Notes: a model not told the origin generated them from the sequence alone. Shown: positions 40,459 to 49,705, counted from the first letter of the stretch. The stretch is 64,000 nucleotides of DNA from Mesoflavibacter sp. (GCA_017792345.1 CP051228.1:186001-250000), one strand, 5' to 3'. Numbers and translations: made by a program.

Positions 40459-41700
40459 TCAGGCGGCTTTCATGATCTTGCGCAGCGGCAGGGACGGGTC
40501 GGCCAATTGCGCCGGATCCGGCGTGACACCGCGCTCCATCATCATTTGGGCGACCTTCACATCCTTGGCGATCGCGGATACCGGGCCGAACCCGGCGACC
40601 CCGGTCAGAACACCGTTCTGGATGGTGAAGAAGACAATTCCGCCCTCGTCAAACGAGCCCCGCGTGACGACCGTGTCGCATTTGCTGGGCAGGCCGGCGG
40701 TCTGCAGCGTCCATTCATACTGGTCGGACCAGAGCCAGGGCACCGGTGCATAGGCGTCCGGCTTGCCGCAAATGCTGCGCGCGACGGTGCGGGCCTGCAT
40801 ATCGGCATTCTGCCAGCTTTCCAGCCGAATCGTTTCGCCGTAATGCGGGTTTACCGCCCGGGCGCAATCCCCCGTCGCGTAGATTCCGTCGACACGGGTC
40901 GCACCGAATTCATTCACCAGAATGCCGTCTTCGCAGGGAATACCCGCCGCTTCCGCCAGCGTGACATCCGGGGCGATACCGATGCCGATGACGACCGCGT
41001 CGCAGGGCATTGCTGAGCCATCCTGGAACTCGATCGCGGTCACCCGGCCATTGTCTCCCGAGAATCCGGCAATCCGGACATTCAGGTCGATCTTGACGCC
41101 GTGTTCCGTGTGCAATCGGGCCACCGCGTCGGCCACTTCCTGCGGCACGGACCGGCCCAGAATGCGCGGCGCGCCTTCCAGCACCGTTACATCGCACCCC
41201 ATCTGCCGGGCGCTGGCCGCCGTTTCCAAGCCAATGAAACCGCCGCCGATGACCGCGACCTTGGCGCCGGGTTTCAGGTCGGCGCCCAATTCGGCGCTGT
41301 CTTCCAGCGTTCGGACGACATGGATCCCCTTCAGGTCAGCGCCCGGCAGGGGCAGCCGTTTCACGACCCCACCGGTGGCGAGCACCAACGCGCCATAGGG
41401 CAGGTCCGATCCGTCATCCAGCCGCACGGATTTGGCGGCCGGATCGACCGCGACTGCGCGGCGTCCGGTCATCAGATCGATCCGGTTTTCCGCATAGAAT
41501 CCGTCGTCGTACAGGAAACAGTGGGAGGCTTCCTTTTCGCCCTTCAGCACCGCCTTCGACAGCGGCGGGCGTTCATAGGGGGCGTGCGGCTCCGCACCGA
41601 TCAGGACGATCGCGCCCTCATACCCTTCCTGACGCAGCAGCGCGGCGGTTCGCCCGCCGCTTTGGCCGGCACCGACGATAACAACGGAATCCACTGTCAT
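40459..41700 (-). CDS. FAD-dependent oxidoreductase, ferredoxin/rubredoxin-reductase type
   Basis: 413 residues. The FAD dinucleotide motif GAGQSGGRTAALL and the family stretch PYERPPLSKAVLKGE are at the N-terminus. The NADH-binding GGGFIGLETAASA is mid-protein, YATGDCA comes later, and a C-terminal reductase domain follows (GLPSKCDTVVTRG). This is the architecture of Rieske-oxygenase ferredoxin reductases and rhodocoxin reductase, but no oxygenase or ferredoxin gene is beside it. ATG 41700 has GGGG upstream. It is probably co-transcribed with the class II aldolase 37 bp upstream. Confidence 0.87.
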   Translation of the reverse strand: MTVDSVVIVGAGQSGGRTAALLRQEGYEGAIVLIGAEPHAPYERPPLSKAVLKGEKEASHCFLYDDGFYAENRIDLMTGRRAVAVDPAAKSVRLDDGSDLPYGALVLATGGVVKRLPLPGADLKGIHVVRTLEDSAELGADLKPGAKVAVIGGGFIGLETAASARQMGCDVTVLEGAPRILGRSVPQEVADAVARLHTEHGVKIDLNVRIAGFSGDNGRVTAIEFQDGSAMPCDAVVIGIGIAPDVTLAEAAGIPCEDGILVNEFGATRVDGIYATGDCARAVNPHYGETIRLESWQNADMQARTVARSICGKPDAYAPVPWLWSDQYEWTLQTAGLPSKCDTVVTRGSFDEGGIVFFTIQNGVLTGVAGFGPVSAIAKDVKVAQMMMERGVTPDPAQLADPSLPLRKIMKAA

Positions 41701-41737
41701 AACCCCAAAACCCTTTCGTTCGCAGAAGGGGCCGGGA

Positions 41738-42496
41738 TCAATTCCTGTAATCCGGCTCCTCCTCGTCCAGAATATCGCGCAGCGCCTGGAAATGCTTTTC
41801 CGCCGCACCGGGATACTCCGACCATTGCTGCGCCGTCTTCTCCGCCACCGCATCGCTGGCGACATTGAGGTCCCGGCCGCTGGACAATGCAAGGAATAGC
41901 GTCTCGCAGGCGCGTTCGAAATAGTACAATTCGTCGAACGCCTTGGCGACCGTCTCCCCGACCGTCATCACACCATGCTGCCCCATCAGCAGGACCGACC
42001 GGTTGCCGAGCACGCCCGACAGCCGTTCCGCCTCATCGCTTAGGCCCATCCCGTCAAAGCCGGTATCAACCGCGACACGGTTGTAATAGCGCATCGTCGT
42101 CTGATCGATCGGCGGGATCGACGTGTCTTTCAGGGCGGACAGCGCCGTCGCGTATTTCGAATGGACATGCAGGATGCAACGCGCCTGCGGGTTGTTCCGG
42201 TGCATCGCGCCATGAATGCAATAGGCGGTCGGGTCGATCACGTCGCCCAAGCCTTCCGGTTCGACCCGCGCATCGACCAGCATGATATCGCTGGCCCGCA
42301 TCTTCGAGAAATGGCGGCCATAGCGGTTGACCAGAAATTCGTTGCCGTCATTCGAGACGGCAACACTGAAATGGTTGGCCACCGCCTCATGCATGTTCAG
42401 GCGCGCCGTCCAGCGGAAGGCACAGGCAAGATCCTCGCGCTCCTGGCGGTGCGGCAGATCGGCGGGTCTGGCGTCGGACAACTGGCTGACGGACAT
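41738..42496 (-). CDS. Class II aldolase/adducin family protein
   Basis: 252 residues of the zinc-dependent class II aldolase/adducin fold. Zinc ligands are seen in CILHVHSKYATAL (HxH) and in MGQHGVMTVGETVAKAF; YFERACETLFLA is the usual closing helix. Substrates of the family include sugar phosphates and hydroxy-acids, and none can be assigned here. It is divergent from a LysR regulator, which may control it together with the downstream FAD oxidoreductase. Confidence 0.88.
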   Translation of the reverse strand: MSVSQLSDARPADLPHRQEREDLACAFRWTARLNMHEAVANHFSVAVSNDGNEFLVNRYGRHFSKMRASDIMLVDARVEPEGLGDVIDPTAYCIHGAMHRNNPQARCILHVHSKYATALSALKDTSIPPIDQTTMRYYNRVAVDTGFDGMGLSDEAERLSGVLGNRSVLLMGQHGVMTVGETVAKAFDELYYFERACETLFLALSSGRDLNVASDAVAEKTAQQWSEYPGAAEKHFQALRDILDEEEPDYRN

Positions 42497-42567
42497 TTTG
42501 GCTGGCCCTTTCGTTTATGGCTGCAAGTCGAGGCGGAGCATGCGGCCGGCGGCGTTACGGGACAAAC

Positions 42568-42587
42568 GAATAAACTGAACCCTATTC
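42568..42587. promoter_or_regulatory. Candidate LysR operator
   Basis: GAATA-N10-TATTC is an interrupted dyad in the 146-bp gap between the divergent aldolase and LysR genes, fitting the T-N11-A type of LysR site. It lies in the AT-richer part of the gap, 55 bp before the LysR ATG. Confidence 0.45.
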
Positions 42588-42642
42588 ATTATCTCAGCTA
42601 ATGCTAAACTTATCCAATATCGCCGATTGTCAGGAGCGTCGC

Positions 42643-43527
42643 ATGCGTCCCGGTCAACTGCCCCCCTTGAACTGGCTGCGCAGCTTCGAGGCGGCGGCCC
42701 GCCATTTGAGTTTCACCACCGCCGGAACCGAACTGGGCATCACCCAATCGGCCGTCAGCCAGCAGATCAAGGCCCTGGAAGACACACTGGGCCGGACCCT
42801 GTTTATCCGAAAGGCGCGGAGCCTGCAGCTCACCGATACGGCACGGGTTTATCTTCCCGCCGTCCAGTCCGCCTTTGAAACGCTGATATCCGAGACCGCG
42901 GCGCTTGTGGGCCAGGACGAGGACGCCCGGCTGGACATTCACGCCAACATGGCCTTCACCATCTTCTGGCTGGCCCCGCGGCTGGGGACGTTTCTCGATC
43001 TGCATCCGTGGATCCGCCTGAATGTCGCGACATCGGTCTGGACCAGCGAGAATGTCGCCCCTTACGCCAGCGTCGAAATCCGCTTCGGCGCCGGGCGTTG
43101 GGAAGGCCAGACCGGCGAGAAATTCGCCCAGGGGGAAATGTTCCCGGTCTGCGCGCCATGGGTCGCGGATACCTTGTCCACCCCGCAGGACCTGCACGAT
43201 CTGCGCTTGATCGACACGCCGGGCCTGCGCCAGGGGTGGGACCAATGGCTGATGGCGGCGGGGGTGCCGGATGGGATGGAAATTGAGCGGCATTGGGCCA
43301 GCACCTATGTCATGACCTTCGAAATGGCGCGACAGGGAACCGCCATTGCACTGGCGCATTCGCCCATCGTTGACGGCCATTTGACGGATGGGCGGCTGGT
43401 TCGGCCATTCGATATCGCCATCCCCATGCAGGACGCCTATTATCTGATCACGCCGCCAAACGCGCGGCTGAACGCGGCAGCCCGGACCTTTCGGGAATGG
43501 CTGCTGGAACAATCGCCTTTGACCTGA
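42643..43527 (+). CDS. LysR family transcriptional regulator (GcvA-like)
   Basis: 294 residues. A winged HTH at about 8-65 (PPLNWLRSFEAAARHLSF, then GITQSAVSQQIKALE) and a periplasmic-binding-like effector domain from about 95. The PLNWLRSFEAAARHLSFT opening is typical of the GcvA subfamily. ATG 42643 is chosen; the upstream ATG at 42601 adds 14 residues outside the family pattern. It is divergent from the aldolase-oxidoreductase unit, its likely target. Confidence 0.92.
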   Translation: MRPGQLPPLNWLRSFEAAARHLSFTTAGTELGITQSAVSQQIKALEDTLGRTLFIRKARSLQLTDTARVYLPAVQSAFETLISETAALVGQDEDARLDIHANMAFTIFWLAPRLGTFLDLHPWIRLNVATSVWTSENVAPYASVEIRFGAGRWEGQTGEKFAQGEMFPVCAPWVADTLSTPQDLHDLRLIDTPGLRQGWDQWLMAAGVPDGMEIERHWASTYVMTFEMARQGTAIALAHSPIVDGHLTDGRLVRPFDIAIPMQDAYYLITPPNARLNAAARTFREWLLEQSPLT

Positions 43528-43547
43528 AAATCCGGGACGGTTCAGCC

Positions 43548-43946
43548 ATGTACAGCCACATCACCCTCGGCACCAATGACGGCGCGAAAGCCATTCCCTT
43601 CTATGATGCGATCATGGAACTGCTGGGCCACAGCCGGTTCCACGGCGACGAGGACAAGGGCTTCGGTGCGTGGGGCCAATCCGACGGGGATCAGGTCTGG
43701 GTCCTGCCGCCCTTCGACGGCAAGGCGGCGACAATCGGCAACGGCATGCATGTCGCCTTCATCGCGCCGGACCGGGCGACCGTCCGCGCCGTGCATGCGG
43801 CCGCGCTGGCGCTGGGCGCGCAGGATGAGGGCGCGCCGGGGCTGCGGCCGCATTATCACCCGCATTATTACGGCGCCTATTTCCGCGATCCGGACGGAAA
43901 CAAGTTGCAGGTCGTATGTCACAATCCTGAAAACGAAGCGGAATAG
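43548..43946 (+). CDS. VOC family protein (glyoxalase/bleomycin-resistance fold)
   Basis: 132-residue VOC protein. MYSHITLGTNDGAKAIPFYD and YYGAYFRDPDGNKLQVVCH are the two halves of the fold, with candidate metal residues His, Glu and His. ATG 43548 lies 20 bases after the LysR stop, so the two may share a transcript; upstream in-frame codons overlap lysR. The substrate is unknown. Confidence 0.88.
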   Translation: MYSHITLGTNDGAKAIPFYDAIMELLGHSRFHGDEDKGFGAWGQSDGDQVWVLPPFDGKAATIGNGMHVAFIAPDRATVRAVHAAALALGAQDEGAPGLRPHYHPHYYGAYFRDPDGNKLQVVCHNPENEAE

Positions 43947-43970
43947 CGGGCGATTGCGGCAATCCGGCAC

Positions 43971-43998
43971 TTGACCGGCAAGGGCCCTCCGCTATTTT
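43971..43998 (+). promoter_or_regulatory. Candidate promoter of the polyprenyl synthase gene
   Basis: TTGACC (43971-43976) is followed after 16 bases by TATTTT (43993-43998), 55 bp before the GTG start at 44054. It is the best sigma-70-like match in this 107-bp gap. Confidence 0.45.
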
Positions 43999-44053
43999 GC
44001 GCCCTGAGTGAAAGGCCGGTTTCTACGGCATTTTTGGTTCGGAGATCGCGCGC

Positions 44054-45085
44054 GTGGCGACCATTGTTCCCCTGAACGAGAAGCGAGATGCGGAGGCGGA
44101 AAACCGCCGCCCCAATCTGGATGCCCTGCTGGCACAGATCGATGGTGATCTGCGCAAGGTCAACCAGCATATTCTCGATCACATGAAGAGCCCGGTCGCG
44201 CTGATCCCGCAACTGGCCGGGCATATCATCGCGGCGGGCGGCAAGCGCCTGCGCCCGGTCCTGACCCTGGCATCGGCGCAATTGTGCAATTACGAGGGCG
44301 ACCGTCATATCGCGCTGGCTGCCTGCGTCGAGTTCATCCACACAGCGACCCTGCTGCACGACGATGTGGTCGACGAAAGCGACCTGCGCCGCGGCCAGGC
44401 CAGCGCCAATGCGATCTGGGGCAATGAAGCATCCGTTCTGGTCGGCGACTTCCTGTTCTCCCGCGCGTTCCAATTGATGACCGCCGACGGGTCCCTGGAT
44501 GTCCTGCGGATCCTGTCCGACGCGTCAGCCGTGATCGCGGAAGGCGAAGTCCTGCAGTTGATGACGGCAAACGAGCCGACCACGACCGAAGAAGCCTATC
44601 TGGAAGTCATCCGCTCCAAGACCGCGACCCTGTTCGCGGCGGCAACCCGCATCGGCGCCGTCGTCGCCGAGCGTCCGGCGGCCGAGGAAGAGGCGCTGGA
44701 AAGCTATGGCATGAATTTGGGCATTGCCTTCCAGTTGATCGACGACGTCCTGGATTATTCCGCCGATCAGCGCGCCCTGGGCAAGACGGTCGGCGACGAT
44801 TTCCGCGAGGGCAAGGTGACCCTGCCGGTGATCCTGGCCTATCGCCGGGGCGACGATACGGAACGCGAATTCTGGCACCGCACGATCGAACGCCTGGAAC
44901 AGGAAGACGGCGATCTGGAAGAGGCAATGCGCCTGATGACGTCGCACGGCACGCTGACCGATACCGTGGACCGAGCCCGCCATTATTGCAGTGTGGCGCG
45001 CGACGCCCTGGGCATCTTCCCGAAAGGTCCGATCAAGCAGTCGATGACGGACCTCGTCGACTTTGTCACCGACCGGGCCTATTGA
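44054..45085 (+). CDS. ispB: Polyprenyl diphosphate synthase (octaprenyl/decaprenyl)
   Basis: 343-residue trans-isoprenyl diphosphate synthase that makes the ubiquinone side chain. The first Asp-rich motif is LLHDDVVDESDLRRG (about 101-115) and the second is QLIDDVLDYSAD (near 230). Upstream of the first, FIHTAT carries small residues at the chain-length floor, consistent with long products. Chain length cannot be read exactly (C50 would be usual for this group). The start is GTG 44054. Confidence 0.93.
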   Translation: MATIVPLNEKRDAEAENRRPNLDALLAQIDGDLRKVNQHILDHMKSPVALIPQLAGHIIAAGGKRLRPVLTLASAQLCNYEGDRHIALAACVEFIHTATLLHDDVVDESDLRRGQASANAIWGNEASVLVGDFLFSRAFQLMTADGSLDVLRILSDASAVIAEGEVLQLMTANEPTTTEEAYLEVIRSKTATLFAAATRIGAVVAERPAAEEEALESYGMNLGIAFQLIDDVLDYSADQRALGKTVGDDFREGKVTLPVILAYRRGDDTEREFWHRTIERLEQEDGDLEEAMRLMTSHGTLTDTVDRARHYCSVARDALGIFPKGPIKQSMTDLVDFVTDRAY

Positions 45086-45194
45086 CGCCGCACCATACAC
45101 GCCGTTCTGTTGCCATCCCGGGACGGAGCAGGTATTCAGCCGCGAAATTTCACGGCCCCGATCACGGCCGCTTCGATAGAGGCACCCGCCGTCC

Positions 45195-46190
45195 ATGACG
45201 CAGACTTCCGCATCGAAAAGCCCCTGGCGCCGTCCGGCCGCCATCGCTTTGAAGATCGCGGTCACGGGGCTGCTGTTTTGGCTCATCGCTCAGGATATCG
45301 ATCTGGAAGAGATTGGCAGCCTTCTGCGCGCCGCCGATCCGCTGCTGCTGATCGCCGCGACGAGTCTGATCATCGTTCAACTGATCTGCAACTCCGCGCG
45401 CTGGCGCCGCCTGATGGCGATGGACGGGGTCGCCCTGCCCTTCGCGCGGTCTTTCCGGTTCTATCTGGAAGGCATGTTCTTCAACCAGGCCCTGCCCGGT
45501 GCTATCGGTGGCGATGTCATGCGGGTCTATCGGGTACGCCCATTCTGCGCCGGCATCGGCCAGGCGGTGAACGGGGTGGTTCTGGACCGCGTGACCGGCC
45601 TGATCGGCCTGTGCGTCATGATCCTGATTGGGTTGCCGCTGCTGCTGGAACGGGTCGGGGACACCGGCATTCTGGGCGGTTTCGCGGGCGTCTTCGTTGC
45701 GGGTCTGGCCGGAGTCGTCGTCCTGGCCCTGATCGCGCGCCTATCCGAAACCGGGCGCGGCGGCCGGTTGCGCGGCGCCGCTGTCCGCTTCGCCCAATTG
45801 TTTGACCGGCTGCTGCGCCGGCCGTCTGAGGCGCTGCCGGTTCTGGCCCTGGCGGTGGCGACGCATGCCCTGGTGATCGCGACGGCCTATCTGTCCGCCC
45901 ATGCGATCGGATTGACCTATCGCGTGGAAGACTGCCTGATCGTCGTTCCGACATCGATCCTGGTGTCGACCCTGCCGATCTCGCTCGGGGGATGGGGTGT
46001 TCGGGAAGGCGCGTTTGCGGCGGGCTTCGTCCTGATTGGGGCTGCGGCCGCCGGGGATGCAGGGCCGGTCGCTCTGGGAATCGTGATGGGGTTGGAATTG
46101 TTGGTCGTCGGCCTGATCGGCGGCGCGGTTTGGTTCTTTGGCGGGGCGGTCCGCCCCACGGAACCGGTGACCGCCGAAGGAGGGGAATAG
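45195..46190 (+). CDS. LPG-synthase-type transmembrane protein (UPF0104)
   Basis: 331 residues, 7-8 predicted helices, of the lysylphosphatidylglycerol synthetase transmembrane (flippase-like) family without the soluble synthetase domain. Family stretches are FNQALPGAIGGDVMRVYR and STLPISLGGWGVREGAF. Related stand-alone proteins often sit beside glycosyltransferases and are thought to handle lipid intermediates. Here the next gene encodes a methyltransferase-glycosyltransferase fusion whose Shine-Dalgarno site overlaps this stop codon. Confidence 0.88.
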   Translation: MTQTSASKSPWRRPAAIALKIAVTGLLFWLIAQDIDLEEIGSLLRAADPLLLIAATSLIIVQLICNSARWRRLMAMDGVALPFARSFRFYLEGMFFNQALPGAIGGDVMRVYRVRPFCAGIGQAVNGVVLDRVTGLIGLCVMILIGLPLLLERVGDTGILGGFAGVFVAGLAGVVVLALIARLSETGRGGRLRGAAVRFAQLFDRLLRRPSEALPVLALAVATHALVIATAYLSAHAIGLTYRVEDCLIVVPTSILVSTLPISLGGWGVREGAFAAGFVLIGAAAAGDAGPVALGIVMGLELLVVGLIGGAVWFFGGAVRPTEPVTAEGGE

Positions 46191-46192
46191 AC

Positions 46193-47770
46193 ATGGCGAA
46201 GAAATCCACGGCGCGTAAGAGCGTGAAGAAAGCCGCTGCGAAGAAACAGCCCGCGAAGAAGGCCGCCGCCGCCAAGAAGCCGGTCGACGCGACGTGGCAT
46301 TGGCGCGACCGGTTGTCCAAGCGGAAATCGTCGATCCTGGAGCATATCGAATCCATCGCGGTCAAACGGGATTCCTGGCGCGACCGGAATGCCGGCTTCT
46401 ACGCCGACGATCTGGCCTTCATGCAGTTCCTCATCCCCGAAGGATCGCGCATTCTGGATCTGGGCTGTGGCACCGGGGCCCTGCTGGCCGGATTGAAGCC
46501 TTCCTTCGGCGTCGGCGTCGATTTCTCCGCCAATATGGTCGATGTCGCCCGCACCAACTATCCGGAGCACGAATTCCCCGAACTGCAGTTCCGGGTCGGC
46601 GACGTGGAGCAGCTTTCCGCCATCCGCGGCGAGTTGGACGGTCCGTTCGATTTCATCCTGCTGCCGGACACGCTGGGTTTCCTGGACGATTGCCAGGCGA
46701 CGCTGGATCAGCTTCACGACCTGTGCGACGAAGAAACCCGGATCGTCATCTCCTATTACAGCCATCTTTGGGAACCGGTCCTGCGCGTCGGCGAGGCGGT
46801 CGGCATGAAGATGCCGCAGCCGGAAGTGAACTTCCTGGGTCCGGCCGACATCGCCAACATTCTCGACTTGTCGGATTTCGATGTCATCAAAACCGAATGG
46901 CGGCAGTTGATCCCGGCACGGCTTCTGGGCCTGGGCACGGCGATCAATCGGTATATCGGCACCCTGCCGCTGATCCGGAAACTGTCGCTGCGCCATTTCA
47001 TCGTGGCCCGGTCCAAGCGCAAGGCCCAGCGCAAGAACCTGTCGACGACGGTGCTGGTCCCCTGCCGCAACGAACGCGGCAATATCGAAAGCGCCGTCAC
47101 CCGACTGCCCCGCTTCTGCGCGGATATCGAGGTCTTGTATGTCGAGGGCAATTCCTCCGACGGGACCTTCGAGGAATGCGAACGGGTGCGCGACCATTAC
47201 GCCAAGCCGGAGAACGGCGCCTGGGACATCAAGGTCTTCAAGCAGCCGGGCAAGGGCAAAGGCGACGCGGTCCGCAAGGGTTTCGACGAGGCGCGCGGCG
47301 ACGTGCTGATGATCCTGGACGCCGACCTGACCATGCCGCCAGAGGAGCTGCCGAAGTTTTATGAGGCGATCGCGACCGGCAAGGGCGAGTTCATCAACGG
47401 GTCGCGCCTGGTCTACCCGATGGAAAAGGGCGCGATGCGTTTCCTGAACTATTGGGCCAACCGCACCTTCGCGATGATATTCTCCTTCCTGCTGAACCAG
47501 CGCTTCACCGACACGCTGTGCGGCACCAAGGTCCTGACCAAGGCGGATTACGAGAAGATCAAGGCCGGCCGATCCTATTTCGGCGATTTCGACCCGTTCG
47601 GCGATTTCGACCTGATCTTCGGGGCCGCCAAGCAGAACCTGAAAATCGTCGAAATTCCAATGCGATACGCCGACCGTACCTACGGGGAGCCGCAGATCAG
47701 CCGCTTCCGGGACGGCTGGCTGCTGCTGAAGATGGTCGTCTTCGCCTGGCGCAAGCTGAAGGCGTTCTGA
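46193..47770 (+). CDS. Methyltransferase-GT2 glycosyltransferase fusion with Lys/Ala-rich tail
   Basis: 525 residues. The first 30 are a histone-H1-like basic tail (KKAAAKKQPAKKAAAAKK). About 75-270 is a class I SAM methyltransferase (ILDLGCGTGALLAG, DFILLPDTLGFLDD). From about 283 there is a family-2 glycosyltransferase with TVLVPCRNERGNIES, LILDADLTMPPEEL-like DAD metal motif and DTLCGTKVL. No TM helix beyond short hydrophobic stretches is obvious. ATG 46193 follows AAGGAGG and lies two bases after the previous stop. A polyprenol-phosphate glycosylation role is an inference. Confidence 0.88.
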   Translation: MAKKSTARKSVKKAAAKKQPAKKAAAAKKPVDATWHWRDRLSKRKSSILEHIESIAVKRDSWRDRNAGFYADDLAFMQFLIPEGSRILDLGCGTGALLAGLKPSFGVGVDFSANMVDVARTNYPEHEFPELQFRVGDVEQLSAIRGELDGPFDFILLPDTLGFLDDCQATLDQLHDLCDEETRIVISYYSHLWEPVLRVGEAVGMKMPQPEVNFLGPADIANILDLSDFDVIKTEWRQLIPARLLGLGTAINRYIGTLPLIRKLSLRHFIVARSKRKAQRKNLSTTVLVPCRNERGNIESAVTRLPRFCADIEVLYVEGNSSDGTFEECERVRDHYAKPENGAWDIKVFKQPGKGKGDAVRKGFDEARGDVLMILDADLTMPPEELPKFYEAIATGKGEFINGSRLVYPMEKGAMRFLNYWANRTFAMIFSFLLNQRFTDTLCGTKVLTKADYEKIKAGRSYFGDFDPFGDFDLIFGAAKQNLKIVEIPMRYADRTYGEPQISRFRDGWLLLKMVVFAWRKLKAF

Positions 47771-47792
47771 TGATCACCCCCCTCGCCTCCGC

Positions 47793-47812
47793 GCTCCTGC
47801 GAAAGCAGGAGC
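47793..47812. repeat. Palindromic GYTCCTGCGAAAGCAGGARC repeat, copy 1
   Basis: 20-bp palindrome with a GAAA centre in the gap between the fusion gene and the next methyltransferase gene. It is the same family as 47849-47868, 60447-60466, 60502-60521 and 60544-60563. Confidence 0.85.
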
Positions 47813-47848
47813 CTTCCCAATCACCTGCATTGTGCCTGAACGAAGAAG

Positions 47849-47868
47849 GTTCCTGCTTTCGCAGGAAC
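47849..47868. repeat. Palindromic repeat, copy 2 (inverted)
   Basis: GTTCCTGCTTTCGCAGGAAC, the inverted form (TTTC centre), 56 bp from copy 1 and 11 bases before the next start codon at 47880. The pair resembles a REP/BIME unit. Confidence 0.85.
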
Positions 47869-47879
47869 ATGGTGGGAAG

Positions 47880-48632
47880 ATGACCGAAGGTGTCGACCCG
47901 CGCCTGCAATCCCACGCCAGGGCCTGGGAGAAGAAAGCCAGTTTGCGGGCCGTCTACGGCGATTACTATCGCCGCATGTTGGAGGCACTGCCGAAGGACG
48001 GAGCCTATCTGGAAGTCGGCGCGGGATCGGGGCACAGTCGCGATTTCACCGACGGCATGGATGTGACGCGCCTCGACATTCTGCCTGCCCCCTGGGTCGA
48101 CACGGTCTGCGACGCACAGGCCCTGCCCTTCGCGGACAATAGTTTCGACGGCATTTTCCTGCTGGACGTGCTGCATCATCTGGCCGAACCGCTGAAATTC
48201 TTCGAGGAAGCGGCGCGGGTTCTGAAGCCCGGCGGGCGGATCGCGATGGTCGAGCCGGGTATCACGCCGCTGAGTTGGCTGTTCTACAACTACCTGCATG
48301 AAGAGCCGGTCGATATGTCAGCGACACCGCTGGAGCGGCAGCCCTACGGCGAAACCAAGGATCCGTTCGAGAGCAATCAGGGCATACCGACCCTGCTGTT
48401 CCGGCGGCAGGAACATCGCATCGCCCTGTCGGAAACGGTCCCGGCGCTGCGCAGCGTTTCCCGGGAATGGCTCAGTCTATTCGCCTATCCGCTGACCGGC
48501 GGCTTCAAAGCCTGGAGTCTGATTCCCGCCGGGCTGGCCGAAAAATTGGTGCGGTTGGAGGACCGGTTGCTGCCGGCGCTGGGCATCTTCATGGCGTTCC
48601 GGCTGTTCGTCGTCATGGAAAAGCGCCGCTGA
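47880..48632 (+). CDS. Class I SAM-dependent methyltransferase
   Basis: 250 residues, Methyltransf_11 type: LEVGAGSGHSRDF (motif I, about 50), DAQALPFADNSFDGIFLLD (motif II/post) and ARVLKPGGRIAMVEPG. The C-terminal third is hydrophobic (GIFMAFRLFVVM) and may bring it to the membrane. ATG 47880 gives the shortest sensible form; the open frame upstream runs through a palindromic repeat. It follows the methyltransferase-GT2 fusion and may act in the same envelope pathway. The substrate is unknown. Confidence 0.88.
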   Translation: MTEGVDPRLQSHARAWEKKASLRAVYGDYYRRMLEALPKDGAYLEVGAGSGHSRDFTDGMDVTRLDILPAPWVDTVCDAQALPFADNSFDGIFLLDVLHHLAEPLKFFEEAARVLKPGGRIAMVEPGITPLSWLFYNYLHEEPVDMSATPLERQPYGETKDPFESNQGIPTLLFRRQEHRIALSETVPALRSVSREWLSLFAYPLTGGFKAWSLIPAGLAEKLVRLEDRLLPALGIFMAFRLFVVMEKRR

Positions 48633-48712
48633 GCGAAGGCAATTCGCCATTTACAGAAAATCTGTTTCGCCTGAGAGTGATTCCGGTCGATGAAATTACG
48701 GAGGGCTGGTCG

Positions 48713-49705
48713 ATGTCGGATACTCTGTTGGCGATGCTGGATGACCGGCTGCGGGCGCAGCGTCAGGACTTCGACAGCATTCCCGTCATCGACATTTCCG
48801 GCATCCGTGACGGCAGCGACCGGGAAACGGCCGCCCGCGGCATGAACTGGGCGCTGGCCAATACCGGCTTCATGTATGTCAAAGGACATGGCATTCCGGA
48901 GGCGCTGATCGACGGCACCTTCGCTGCCGCGCGTAACTTCTTCGCCCAGCCCGATGCGGTAAAGATGCCGCTGCACATCACAAAGTCCGGCCAAGCCCTG
49001 CGCGGCTATACCGAACTGTTCGGCGAGAACACCAATCCCGGCGTCACGCGGGATTTCAAGGAATGCTTCGATATCGGAATAGAATATGACGGTCTGACCG
49101 GTCCGTTCCACGGCAGGAACCAATGGCCGGACATGCCGGGCTTCAAGAACACGTTGTCGGCCTATCTGGACGCAATGCTGGCGACAGCGCGTACGGTTCT
49201 GGAAGGGATCGCGGTTAGCCTGGACCTGCCGCACGACTATTTCGCAGAGAAGATGACGCAACCCGTCATGATCCAGCGCCTGCTGCATTACCCCAGCCAA
49301 GCCGGACAGATCGACGAGAGCATGATCGGCATCGGTGCCCATACCGATTACGGGTTGATGACCATTCTGGCCCAGGACGATGTCGGCGGGCTTCAAGTCA
49401 TGAACCGATCCGGCCAATGGGTCGAAGCGCCCCCCATTCCCGGCACATTTGTCGTCAATATCAGCGACCTGGTTCAACGCCTGACCAATGACGCCTATCT
49501 GGCCAATCTGCACCGCGTAGTGAATACGTCCGGCAGGCAGCGCTATTCCATGCCCTGTTTCGTCGATTGCGATATCGATGCGGTGATCGAGCCCTTGCCG
49601 TCCTGCGTGACGGAGGTCGCGCCGTTGGCCTATGCCCCGGTGCAATGCGGGATGCACAAAATGTCCCGTTATGCCGCGACTTTCCCTCATCTGGCTGCGG
49701 AGTGA
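48713..49705 (+). CDS. Isopenicillin N synthase family Fe(II) oxygenase
   Basis: 330 residues with the N-terminal DIOX_N part (PVIDISGIRDGSDRE, NTGFMYVKGHGIP) and the double-stranded beta-helix core. Iron ligands are in GAHTDYGLMTIL (HxD) and NLHRVVN (His), with RYSMPCF giving the RxS 2-oxoglutarate-binding pair. Substrate and product are unknown; no beta-lactam genes are present. ATG 48713 has GGAGGG upstream. Its stop overlaps the start of the next gene (GTGA). Confidence 0.9.
   Translation: MSDTLLAMLDDRLRAQRQDFDSIPVIDISGIRDGSDRETAARGMNWALANTGFMYVKGHGIPEALIDGTFAAARNFFAQPDAVKMPLHITKSGQALRGYTELFGENTNPGVTRDFKECFDIGIEYDGLTGPFHGRNQWPDMPGFKNTLSAYLDAMLATARTVLEGIAVSLDLPHDYFAEKMTQPVMIQRLLHYPSQAGQIDESMIGIGAHTDYGLMTILAQDDVGGLQVMNRSGQWVEAPPIPGTFVVNISDLVQRLTNDAYLANLHRVVNTSGRQRYSMPCFVDCDIDAVIEPLPSCVTEVAPLAYAPVQCGMHKMSRYAATFPHLAAE

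Noticed and set aside
48713-49705. Beta-lactam biosynthesis locus from the isopenicillin N synthase match
   Set aside because: Only the oxygenase fold is shared; no ACV synthetase or other pathway gene is near.
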